Shown here: one piece after another, positions 1 to 5,441 of the stretch
Numbering within the stretch: position 1 is the first letter of the stretch
Layout of the letters: the number at the start of each line of letters is the position of its first letter
From: an uncultured Lachnospiraceae bacterium
GTDB taxonomy: Bacteria > Bacillota > Clostridia > Lachnospirales > Lachnospiraceae
Assembly: GCA_902496125.1 (NCBI GenBank)
Contig: CABUZU010000064.1
Location: 1-11,176, forward strand
Length of the DNA: 11,176 bases
Direction of reading: 5' to 3'
Made by a program: the position numbers and the translations under genes
The notes under the pieces: model-generated
Databases searched by the model: none
What the model was told of the DNA's origin: nothing
The model's input: only the letters and a program-made list of their open reading frames with translations

Positions 1-194
1 AGAATCAAATGTATCGTTATCGTGTAGAATATATCAAAAACACAGAGAGACGTAAAATGTTACATGATGAACATGAAACCTTAATTCAGCGAATTGAAGA
101 GGGTAATGTAGAAGTAGCAGTAAACTGTATTCGTCAACATATTATTTATCAGGAAGATTATGTGTTAGAAGTAATTAAACAGACGGAACTGTAA
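1..194 (+). CDS. GntR-family regulator, C-terminal (FCD-like) fragment, 5' truncated by window
   Basis: The reading frame is open from the window edge (first full codon at 3) to the TAA at 192-194, so only about 63 C-terminal residues are visible. They are helical and charged, with the pattern EHETLIQRIEEGNVEVAV followed by a conserved-looking IRQHI. This matches the last two helices of the FCD ligand-binding domain of GntR regulators, where a His precedes an 'I..g....A......H' repeat and contributes to metal or ligand binding. The family call is inference from this short pattern. The DNA-binding winged helix, which would prove it, lies outside the window, and other helical-bundle proteins remain possible. 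The gene converges on spoIIR and overlaps its last 20 bp. I see no convincing terminator after it. The methionine at position 9 is internal, not a start. Confidence 0.55.
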   Translation, partial: NQMYRYRVEYIKNTERRKMLHDEHETLIQRIEEGNVEVAVNCIRQHIIYQEDYVLEVIKQTEL

Positions 195-786
195 GAATTT
201 TGTCAACTACTTCTGCAATTTTCCAACGAAGAGTAAGGGGGTTCTTAAGGTCTTTAAGTTCAGTTAAAGACAAGGAATCCCTTAATTTTTTTTCAGATTC
301 TTTAGGGAAAGAAGCATCTGTTTCATCGGTAAAGCATAAAGAAGGGTACATGACGCACCACCAATTTTTACCAAGAGATTTACCTATGCGTACCTGTAAA
401 GCATTATAATTTCCAGGAGGAAAGGTATAGTTTCCATAAGTTTTGATTGGAAAATATGAGGTTGTACAGCAAACTTCTACCGGTTGGTGTAAAAAGTTTT
501 CACTCAGATTTTGAATAAAAGGAAGATGATAATTAACCCAATTGGTAGCATCATCTGAATTGGTAAAGTCTTTCATATAGGGACGAAGTGTTTCAACAAG
601 ATAAGACTTTAATTGTAGTTTTCTACTTTGGTCAATCCCAGAATCACTATTTGCAATTACATGAAAGCGCAATAATTTATTGGATAAGCTTTGTACTGTT
701 TCGTTCGTATTTTGATAACAGAAAAAGCAAAAGAACATAAAGTAGAGGAAAAAAATTCCAGTTAAGTAAAACAAATATTTCTTCAT
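175..786 (-). CDS. spoIIR: Stage II sporulation protein R
   Basis: The product has 203 residues. In the family, SpoIIR is made in the forespore, is exported to the intermembrane space, and triggers SpoIIGA to process pro-sigma-E in the mother cell. An N-terminal hydrophobic segment (about residues 4-23, after MKK) fits an export signal or membrane anchor. The family hallmarks are visible: LRFHVIANSDS with DQ..KL after it (39-57), and FPPGNYNALQVRIG followed by GKNWWCVMYPSLCF (122-152). The ATG at 786 is chosen because GGAGG (794-798) lies 7 nt upstream and MKK plus a hydrophobic run makes a normal signal peptide. The in-frame ATG at 840 would add 18 residues but has no ribosome binding site and would start inside a terminator hairpin. 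The gene follows the racemase-FemX unit but is separated from it by that terminator, so independent sporulation-stage transcription is likely. The 3' end overlaps the convergent upstream gene by 20 bp. Confidence 0.93.
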   Translation of the reverse strand: MKKYLFYLTGIFFLYFMFFCFFCYQNTNETVQSLSNKLLRFHVIANSDSGIDQSRKLQLKSYLVETLRPYMKDFTNSDDATNWVNYHLPFIQNLSENFLHQPVEVCCTTSYFPIKTYGNYTFPPGNYNALQVRIGKSLGKNWWCVMYPSLCFTDETDASFPKESEKKLRDSLSLTELKDLKNPLTLRWKIAEVVDKILTVPSV

Positions 787-831
787 AAAAAAACCTCCGT
801 TAATTCGATTATTGCCGAAAATAACGGAGGT
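787..831 (-). terminator. Rho-independent terminator of racemase-FemX unit, overlapping the spoIIR RBS
   Basis: On the - strand the arms ACCTCCGTTA (831-822) and TAACGGAGGT (802-793) are perfectly complementary over 10 bp, and the stem can be extended by an inner TTCG/CGAA pairing (819-816 with 807-804). The 3' arm runs directly into seven T residues (793-787), immediately before the spoIIR ATG. It begins 12 nt after the end of the FemX-like gene, the expected place for its terminator. The 3' arm contains the GGAGG used by spoIIR, so any read-through RNA would have this ribosome binding site paired. Confidence 0.85.
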
Positions 832-835
832 ATTC
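807..835 (-). promoter_or_regulatory. Possible sigma-F-like promoter of spoIIR
   Basis: On the - strand GAATA (835-831) is followed after 14 bp by GGCAATAATC (816-807). As I recall it, the Bacillus forespore sigma-F consensus is GYATA, about 15 bp, then GGnnAnAnTR. The -10 fits except at its last base and the -35 fits 4 of 5. Initiation about 7 nt downstream would fall near 798-801, inside or just before the GGAGG, giving a very short leader without the 5' arm of the hairpin. Family knowledge (spoIIR is a sigma-F gene in Bacillus) supports the idea; the assignment is inference from a degenerate motif. Confidence 0.4.
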
Positions 836-843
836 ATCATATC

Positions 844-1908
844 TTATTTTTTCTTTTTCATACTACGAACTTTTCTTAATACCTTCTTAGCAATAGGCAT
901 TGCATTTTCAATGAATTTGTAAGCAAGAGGATGGAAAACATAACGGTATTCACCAACGTATTCAGTAAATACAGCGTTAAATCCGCTCTTGAAACGATAG
1001 AGACCATATAAGTGGTTATCTTCGCTTAAATCGCCAGAAATACCTCTAAAATCGTAGATATTACAATGGTTTTCAACAGCCCAACGAATCATTTCCCATT
1101 GAATTAAGTAGTTAGGCATTAAGTTTCTATGTTGGTTAGAAGAAGCACCATAGAAATACCATACCTTATCGCCTAAGAAACCAGCGATAGTTCCGGCGAT
1201 TGGTTCTCCATCAGGAGAGTATGCCATATATAGACGCATACGATCGCCCATGCTTTCTAACATCTGAACAAAGTATTCTTCAGGACGGGTCATAAACTCA
1301 TCTCTTTCCCCAGTTACCACCATTAATTTATAAAAATCATGGATGGCTTCGGTACCACAAATCTTAACTTGAACGCCTTTTTTCTTAGCAAGACGGATGT
1401 TGTAACGAGTTTTTGATTTAAAAGATGCCATAACTTCATCTTCTGTCATTCCGCCAATATGAAGTCTCATGACGTATTGTGGCTGAATATTTTCAAAATT
1501 TAATGCCTTAGGTGCTAAAACAAAGCCAAGTTCTTTCATCATCTGCATATATTCAGTCTGATCAGAGGTGATAGCTGGATCTAATTTTAAAACATAAGAC
1601 TTGAATTTCTTAGCGAGTTCCTTTGCTCCTTCTAAGATTTCGGCCATGGTTTCTTTGTCGTCAAGGTCACAAACAGGACCACGACCTGCATACATTAAAG
1701 TATAAGGGGTACCTGGCATTTTACGAATTAAAACAGACATTGCTCCTTTAATCGGTGCACCTGCTTTTTCTCTTACAACAACGCCACGGAAAACCCAAAA
1801 AGATTTTACCTTACTCCAGTCATAAATCTGGAGAATATTTCCATAAGGGTGACTTTCTACAAATTTATCAAACTCTTCATGATTTTTTGGTCCAATTATT
1901 TCGTACAT
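844..1908 (-). CDS. FemAB/FemX-family peptidoglycan aminoacyltransferase
   Basis: The product has 354 residues. The family transfers amino acids from aminoacyl-tRNA to the stem peptide of lipid-linked peptidoglycan precursors at the cytoplasmic face, starting or extending the interpeptide bridge. Two GNAT-like halves can be traced. The basic segment FKSKTRYNIRLAKKKGV (163-179) joins to the second half, which has WYFYGASS (250-257), an N.L..YLIQWEMIRWA helix (262-277), YDFRGISGD (285-293) and the typical C-terminal GLYRFKSGF (302-310). There is no long coiled-coil insertion, so the length and build resemble single-residue adding FemX proteins rather than FemA/FemB of staphylococci. The tail is very basic (KKVLRKVRSMKKKK), plausibly for membrane or tRNA contact. 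The start is supported by AAAGGAG upstream. It begins 15 nt after the racemase stop, so the two are probably co-transcribed. The amino acid added cannot be read from the sequence. Confidence 0.87.
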   Translation of the reverse strand: MYEIIGPKNHEEFDKFVESHPYGNILQIYDWSKVKSFWVFRGVVVREKAGAPIKGAMSVLIRKMPGTPYTLMYAGRGPVCDLDDKETMAEILEGAKELAKKFKSYVLKLDPAITSDQTEYMQMMKELGFVLAPKALNFENIQPQYVMRLHIGGMTEDEVMASFKSKTRYNIRLAKKKGVQVKICGTEAIHDFYKLMVVTGERDEFMTRPEEYFVQMLESMGDRMRLYMAYSPDGEPIAGTIAGFLGDKVWYFYGASSNQHRNLMPNYLIQWEMIRWAVENHCNIYDFRGISGDLSEDNHLYGLYRFKSGFNAVFTEYVGEYRYVFHPLAYKFIENAMPIAKKVLRKVRSMKKKK

Positions 1909-1923
1909 GTATAACTCCTTTAT

Positions 1924-3033
1924 TTAAACTAGTTCTTTGGTAATAGAAGGGTGAATGAAGAGAGGATTGACCTCAATTCGTACGGTATCGCCGTCTTTAA
2001 ATGATGTATCGGTTAAATCAACGACAAAATGAGCAACACCTGCTCGTCCTACTAAAGGGACTTTCTTTTGTTTAATTGTAACAGTTTTTTGGTAACGTTT
2101 TGGACGTAATTTAACGGATAAAAGGTGTAAAATACCATTTACCAGTGGCTCAGGGTTATCGGCATAACCTAAAAATAAGCCATCACCATGCCCAGCACGG
2201 ATTACTCCTAATCTAGAATCTCTTTTTAATACGGCACAAGCTTGATAGCCAACTGTGCTGCCTTTTGGTAGTTCCATTGTTTGACAGATTTTCGATTCAA
2301 TCCAAAGTGCACATTTTAACTTTGCACCACCTCTAGCACATTTACCAATAATTGCAGAACCTACTCGTACTGCGTCCATACCTAAATCGCCAAGTGCCAT
2401 TGTTCCGGCAGAATTGCAAATATGTTTTAGACCAGTATTTAGCTTTTGGTCTTCTAATGCCTTAACTGCTAATAAGAAACGGTCTTTTTGTAGATTTGCT
2501 TCTTTTACATAGTTTTTAGGCTTTCCGTGAAGGTGGGTGTAGCACCCTTCAATTTCTACAAAATTTGGTAAGAATGAAAGGTCAGGGATTTGATTCCATA
2601 AAAATCCATAACGTCCCATTCCTGTTTCAATTGCAAGATGAACTCTTGGTTTTTTATTTGTAACTGCATAGATTTTCTTAAGTAATTTAGCCTGAGAGAT
2701 ACTGCCAAGCATGAAAATAATATCAGCTTTGTTAAGTAGTAAGGCTTCTTCTTCATCTAAAGTAGGAGACATCAGTAAGATATTCTTTGTACAACCAAAT
2801 TCACGAAGCTTTAAAGCTTCATTGGTATTGGTTACAGCAAAAAACTCAATGCCAAGCTTCTCTAGAATATTGTATTCGGTTAAAAGTCCCATGCCATAGC
2901 CATTTTCCTTAATAACCGCAATGAGTTGTCCATTGATTTTTTTCTTAATGACATCTACATTGTGGGCAATAGCAGAGGAATCAATTTTTAATACCGTTTG
3001 TTTATCATAAACGTGGTCGCCATCGTATTGCAT
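1924..3033 (-). CDS. Alanine racemase family protein (divergent, fold-type III PLP enzyme)
   Basis: The product has 369 residues. Family members interconvert L- and D-alanine (or other amino acids) with PLP bound to a lysine. Visible family features are AVIKENGYGMG (39-49) with the PLP lysine K42, ETGMGRYGF (136-144), CNSAG (206-210), VRVGSAIIG (222-230, the 'RPGIALYG' position), and KGSTVGYQ with Y263 at the position of the second catalytic base, which acts from the partner subunit. It departs from textbook Alr at several points. The GYADG signature reads GHGDG (281-285), the MDQ motif after GRv is replaced by GVAHF (332-336), and the protein ends at VNPLFIHPSITKELV without the C-terminal RvpRxY block. 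Catalytic lysine and tyrosine are kept, so activity is plausible but substrate is uncertain; serine is an alternative. The start has AAAGGA 7 nt upstream. It is first in a unit with the FemX-like gene and divergent from ddl, which argues for a peptidoglycan role. Confidence 0.8.
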   Translation of the reverse strand: MQYDGDHVYDKQTVLKIDSSAIAHNVDVIKKKINGQLIAVIKENGYGMGLLTEYNILEKLGIEFFAVTNTNEALKLREFGCTKNILLMSPTLDEEEALLLNKADIIFMLGSISQAKLLKKIYAVTNKKPRVHLAIETGMGRYGFLWNQIPDLSFLPNFVEIEGCYTHLHGKPKNYVKEANLQKDRFLLAVKALEDQKLNTGLKHICNSAGTMALGDLGMDAVRVGSAIIGKCARGGAKLKCALWIESKICQTMELPKGSTVGYQACAVLKRDSRLGVIRAGHGDGLFLGYADNPEPLVNGILHLLSVKLRPKRYQKTVTIKQKKVPLVGRAGVAHFVVDLTDTSFKDGDTVRIEVNPLFIHPSITKELV

Positions 3034-3062
3034 GGTTTATCCTTTCTGTGATTGGGTAGTTA

Positions 3063-3090
3063 GTAACTTTTTGTATTATAATTAAGTTAC
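3063..3090. repeat. 7-bp inverted repeat spanning the racemase -10
   Basis: GTAACTT (3063-3069) and AAGTTAC (3084-3090) are perfect inverted copies separated by 14 bp, centred on the -10 box of the racemase promoter. The position would suit an operator for a dimeric repressor. The arms are short and AT-rich, so a chance match cannot be excluded. Confidence 0.35.
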
Positions 3091-3103
3091 ATGAGATTTG
3101 CAA
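3075..3103 (-). promoter_or_regulatory. Sigma-A-type promoter of the racemase-FemX unit
   Basis: On the - strand, -35 TTGCAA (3103-3098), a 17-bp spacer and a perfect -10 TATAAT (3080-3075) lie about 42 bp upstream of the racemase start. The expected transcript begins near 3068. Confidence 0.8.
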
Positions 3104-3130
3104 GTATTTTGAAAAAAATTTGTTTATTAC

Positions 3131-3159
3131 TTGAAATATTGAAAGATAGCAGTTAGAAT
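3131..3159 (+). promoter_or_regulatory. Sigma-A-type promoter of ddl
   Basis: TTGAAA (3131-3136), a 17-bp spacer and TAGAAT (3154-3159) give a good vegetative promoter, with a predicted start near 3166. That start lies only about 11 nt before the ATG at 3177, which supports the downstream ATG at 3213 as the true ddl start. The promoter is back to back with that of the racemase gene. Confidence 0.7.
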
Positions 3160-3212
3160 GGTTGTGGAAATTTTAAATGAACAAAAAAAGAAGTAAGGAA
3201 GTATATTGCATT

Positions 3213-4265
3213 ATGAATAAGGAAACAATCGCAGTTTTATTTGGTGGTCAATCTAATGAACATGAAGTGTCTTGTGTTTCAGTTCAGACAGTAATTAAAA
3301 ACATGGATGCAGAAAAATATAACATTTTAATGATAGGAATTACAAAAGAAGGAGCTTGGCTTCAGGCAAAGAGCTTAGAAGATATTGCTTCAGGTGCTTG
3401 GAGACAGAGTAAAACCCGTGCAGTAATTTCACCAGATGCCAATGTAAAGGGCGTCTTATTATATGAAGATAGCAAAGTAGAAATTGTGCCTGTTGATGTT
3501 GTATTTCCAGTATTACATGGATTATATGGTGAAGATGGAACTGTTCAGGGAATCTTAGAGCTTGCACACATTCCTTATGTAGGTTGTGGTGTGTTATCAA
3601 GTGCTGTTTCTATGGATAAGTTCTATACAAAGATTATTGTTGACAGTATTGGAGTAAGACAGGCAGCCTATGAACCTGTTTTAGCAGAAGAATTAGTAGA
3701 TGTAGAAGCAGTAGTTAATAGAGTAGAAGCTCGTTTTAGCTATCCTGTATTTATTAAACCCTCTCGTTCTGGTTCTTCACAGGGTGTAGTAAAAGCATCT
3801 AGTCACAAGGAATTAGCAGATGGATTAAAGGAAGCTGCTAAATTTGACCGTAAGATTCTAGTAGAGGAAATGATTATTGGTCGTGAAATAGAATGTGCTG
3901 TACTTGGAAGCTATGAACCTAAGGCAAGTGGAGTAGGTGAAATTTTAGCAGCAGCAGATTTCTATGACTATGAAGCAAAATATCAGAATGCAGAATCTAA
4001 GACAGTTACAGATCCTGATATGCCAGCAGAAGTTGTTGAAACTGTTCGTCAGAATGCATTAAAGATTTTTAAGGCTGTAGATGGATTTGGTTTATCAAGA
4101 GTAGATTTCTTTGTAACAAAAGATGGCGAGGTTGTATTTAATGAGATTAATACATTACCAGGATTTACAGCAATTAGTATGTATCCAATGCTTTGGGCAG
4201 CTAGAGGAATCAAAACACCTGAGTTAGTGGAAAAACTCATTCAGTTAGCAAAAGAAAGAAAATAG
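3213..4265 (+). CDS. ddl: D-alanine--D-alanine ligase
   Basis: The product has 350 residues. It is an ATP-grasp enzyme that joins two D-alanines for the UDP-MurNAc-pentapeptide in the cytoplasm. Visible motifs in order: AVLFGGQSNEHEVS (7-20) with the substrate-binding Glu, HGLYGEDGTVQG (102-113), MDKFYTK (134-140), KPSRSGSSQGV (182-192), FYDYEAKY (250-257), SRVDFF (295-300) and FNEINTLPGF (309-318), with D298, E311 and N313 as magnesium ligands. Y257 corresponds to Tyr216 of E. coli DdlB, the residue typical of D-Ala-D-Ala rather than D-Ala-D-Lac (Phe) or VanA-type enzymes. This therefore looks like a normal vancomycin-sensitive ligase. The ATG at 3213 is preferred over 3177 because it follows AAGGAAG (3195-3201), fits the usual family N-terminus, and agrees with the predicted transcription start. 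The next gene follows after 3 bp, so an operon is likely. Confidence 0.95.
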   Translation: MNKETIAVLFGGQSNEHEVSCVSVQTVIKNMDAEKYNILMIGITKEGAWLQAKSLEDIASGAWRQSKTRAVISPDANVKGVLLYEDSKVEIVPVDVVFPVLHGLYGEDGTVQGILELAHIPYVGCGVLSSAVSMDKFYTKIIVDSIGVRQAAYEPVLAEELVDVEAVVNRVEARFSYPVFIKPSRSGSSQGVVKASSHKELADGLKEAAKFDRKILVEEMIIGREIECAVLGSYEPKASGVGEILAAADFYDYEAKYQNAESKTVTDPDMPAEVVETVRQNALKIFKAVDGFGLSRVDFFVTKDGEVVFNEINTLPGFTAISMYPMLWAARGIKTPELVEKLIQLAKERK

Positions 4266-4268
4266 TTT

Positions 4269-4697
4269 ATGAAGAAAGAAATTGTTGTACATGTAATAGG
4301 TACTATAAAGCAAAAAGGCGAAGAGGAAGATACGATTGAGGTTTATACAACTGGTACGTATTATGAAAAAGAAGGTTGCCTATATCTTTTATATGAAGAA
4401 GATATGGGTGAGCCTTATGGAATTGTAAAGAATACCGTTAAGATTAAAGAAGAACCTTTACAAATTACCGTAAGTAAGAAAGGTATTACGAATAGTCGTA
4501 TGGTTTTTGAAGTAGGACAAAAAAATCAGTCCTATTATCAGACACCATTTGGAGGAATGAGCCTTAGTACGAATACAAAAGATGTGATAGTAGAAATGGA
4601 TGAAAATGCTTTAAAAGTAAATATTGATTATGAAATTGAAGTGGATTTTGAAGTGTTGTCACAAAATAAGATTATAATAGAAGGTAGTTTTAGATAA
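4269..4697 (+). CDS. DUF1934 family protein (YwiB-like calycin beta-barrel)
   Basis: The product has 142 residues, a normal length for the family, with no signal peptide or membrane segment. The sequence alternates in a way typical of a small antiparallel beta-barrel. Recognisable DUF1934 elements are the opening VHVIGTIKQ, the TTGTYYEKEGCLYLLYEE stretch (27-44), VKIKEEPLQITVSKKG (57-72), the YQTPFGGMSLSTNTK block (91-105) and the closing strands around IDYEIEVDF (119-127). The biochemical function is not established; structurally related proteins are calycin-like. It starts 3 bp after the ddl stop with only a purine-rich stretch inside the ddl 3' end as ribosome binding site, which suggests translational coupling. 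It ends two bases before a strong terminator, so it closes the ddl operon. Confidence 0.85.
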   Translation: MKKEIVVHVIGTIKQKGEEEDTIEVYTTGTYYEKEGCLYLLYEEDMGEPYGIVKNTVKIKEEPLQITVSKKGITNSRMVFEVGQKNQSYYQTPFGGMSLSTNTKDVIVEMDENALKVNIDYEIEVDFEVLSQNKIIIEGSFR

Positions 4698-4698
4698 T

Positions 4699-4730
4699 AA
4701 AAAATCAGGGCAACTGTGCCCTGATTTTTT
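4699..4730. terminator. Bidirectional rho-independent terminator
   Basis: ATCAGGGCA (4704-4712) pairs perfectly with TGCCCTGAT (4717-4725) around a 4-nt loop. The + strand continues into T residues up to 4730, and the A-run at 4699-4704 gives the - strand its own T-run. It lies between the convergent DUF1934 gene and membrane-protein gene. The + strand T-run reaches into the stop codon of the opposite gene, so it must serve both. Confidence 0.93.
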
Positions 4731-5190
4731 ATTTATTATCTTTTTTAAAACGAGCTGTAAATTTCTTAAGACCCTTTGGTTTTGGTTCAGGTTGAACTAA
4801 TTTACCACGGATACTTTTAACTTTGGTAATGTATAAACCACTTACCACAGCTTTGACTTCGGTGCGAAGAGGTAATGTTTCAAATACTCTTTCATCACAT
4901 AATAAAGTCATAATCTTAGGACCTACTTTTGCTCTTACAACAGGCATTTTTGTTCGACGAAGATACTTAGGTGTCTGTTCTAAAACTTGCTTAGGTAGTC
5001 CGTTTACATCTTTTAAGCGCATTCGTTTCTTGTCGACGACCATTAGTGAAACGTTTTGAGCCATTGCATCCATCATGGATTGCTGTTCAGCTTGACGTTT
5101 TTCTAACTTCTTACCTAAAAAGTAAAGAGCGACAAGAGCAATTACTGCCAACACGAGTACTACGATTAAAACTTTCCAAAATAGACTCAC
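4729..5190 (-). CDS. Small single-pass membrane protein of unknown function
   Basis: The product has 153 residues and I cannot assign it to a named family. Residues 5-25 form one strongly hydrophobic helix, followed by a charged, probably helical linker (KKLEKRQAEQQSMMDAMAQ, 27-45). A compact basic domain follows, with KMRLKDVNG-like and TLLCDERVFETLPLRTEVKAVVSGLYITKVKSI-like beta patterns (about 55-127), here given by position only: Cys98 in the segment 94-104 and a Gly-Leu-Tyr at 118-120. The tail is Lys/Pro-rich (131-153). The short N-terminus and the positive residues after the helix make the orientation ambiguous. The start is GTG at 5190, supported by GGGAGG (5205-5200) 9 nt upstream; no nearer ATG fits. 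It is monocistronic, with its own promoter divergent from that of rpoB and a shared terminator downstream. Confidence 0.8.
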   Translation of the reverse strand: MSLFWKVLIVVLVLAVIALVALYFLGKKLEKRQAEQQSMMDAMAQNVSLMVVDKKRMRLKDVNGLPKQVLEQTPKYLRRTKMPVVRAKVGPKIMTLLCDERVFETLPLRTEVKAVVSGLYITKVKSIRGKLVQPEPKPKGLKKFTARFKKDNK

Positions 5191-5242
5191 AGAAGGAAAC
5201 CTCCCTTTACAAAGTTGAATAAATTATATATTGACGGTACTT

Positions 5243-5271
5243 AATATAACATCATTTGTCATAATTTGCAA
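5243..5271 (-). promoter_or_regulatory. Sigma-A-type promoter of the membrane-protein gene
   Basis: On the - strand, TTGCAA (5271-5266), a 17-bp spacer and TATATT (5248-5243) lie about 53 bp upstream of the GTG start. The -35 and its flanks (ATTTGCAAG on the + strand, 5264-5272) match nine bases of the racemase promoter (3096-3104). Confidence 0.7.
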
Positions 5272-5306
5272 GCAGATAATGATTCAAAATAAGATAAAAA
5301 AGAGTA

Positions 5307-5335
5307 TTGACATATAAAAAGGAATGTGATATTCT
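5307..5335 (+). promoter_or_regulatory. Sigma-A promoter of rpoBC
   Basis: A perfect -35 TTGACA (5307-5312), a 17-bp spacer and -10 TATTCT (5330-5335) preceded by TGA (extended -10 TGn) make this the strongest promoter in the window. Transcription should begin near 5342, giving a leader of about 100 nt before rpoB. Confidence 0.88.
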
Positions 5336-5363
5336 TTAAGATGCACTATTTAAAATGGTAAAC

Positions 5364-5375
5364 GTATGCTCATAC
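5364..5375. repeat. Short inverted repeat in rpoB leader
   Basis: GTATG (5364-5368) and CATAC (5371-5375) are perfect inverted arms with a CT between them. It lies 2 bp upstream of the larger leader hairpin. Alone it would be unremarkable; its place beside the larger repeat is the reason for listing it. Confidence 0.35.
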
Positions 5376-5377
5376 AC

Positions 5378-5405
5378 TAATCCATATTGTTCACAATATG
5401 GATTA
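5378..5405. repeat. Perfect 13-bp inverted repeat in rpoB leader
   Basis: TAATCCATATTGT (5378-5390) and ACAATATGGATTA (5393-5405) are perfect inverted arms separated by TC. In RNA it would form a stable hairpin about 36 nt into the leader and about 22 nt before the ribosome binding site. No T-run follows on either strand, so it is not a simple terminator. It could be a protein-binding operator, an RNA-binding or processing site, or a transcript-stabilising or pausing element. Confidence 0.75.
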
Positions 5406-5441
5406 TAGATTGTAATTAAAAAAATAGGGGTGAAACGTCAA

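Noticed and set aside
178..194. ACAG/CTGT repeat as a terminator between the convergent genes
   Set aside because: The arms are only 4 bp and no T-run follows.
787..840. Upstream in-frame ATG at 840 as the spoIIR start
   Set aside because: It has no ribosome binding site, adds 18 residues encoded by the terminator hairpin, and spoils the signal peptide; the ATG at 786 has a good SD.
3177..3212. ATG at 3177 as the ddl start
   Set aside because: Only a weak GGA precedes it, it lies about 11 nt from the predicted transcription start, and the extra 12 residues are not typical of Ddl.
3213..4265. Van-type D-Ala-D-Lac or D-Ala-D-Ser ligase
   Set aside because: The omega-loop carries Tyr257 in FYDYEAKY, the D-Ala-D-Ala ligase form, and no vanH/vanX-like genes are adjacent.
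5378..5405. rpoB leader repeat as an intrinsic terminator or attenuator
   Set aside because: Neither strand has a T-run directly after the stem; what follows on the + strand is ATAGATTGTAATTAAAAAAA.
5430..5441. GTG at 5430 as the rpoB start
   Set aside because: It lies inside the AGGGGTGA Shine-Dalgarno that serves the ATG at 5442.
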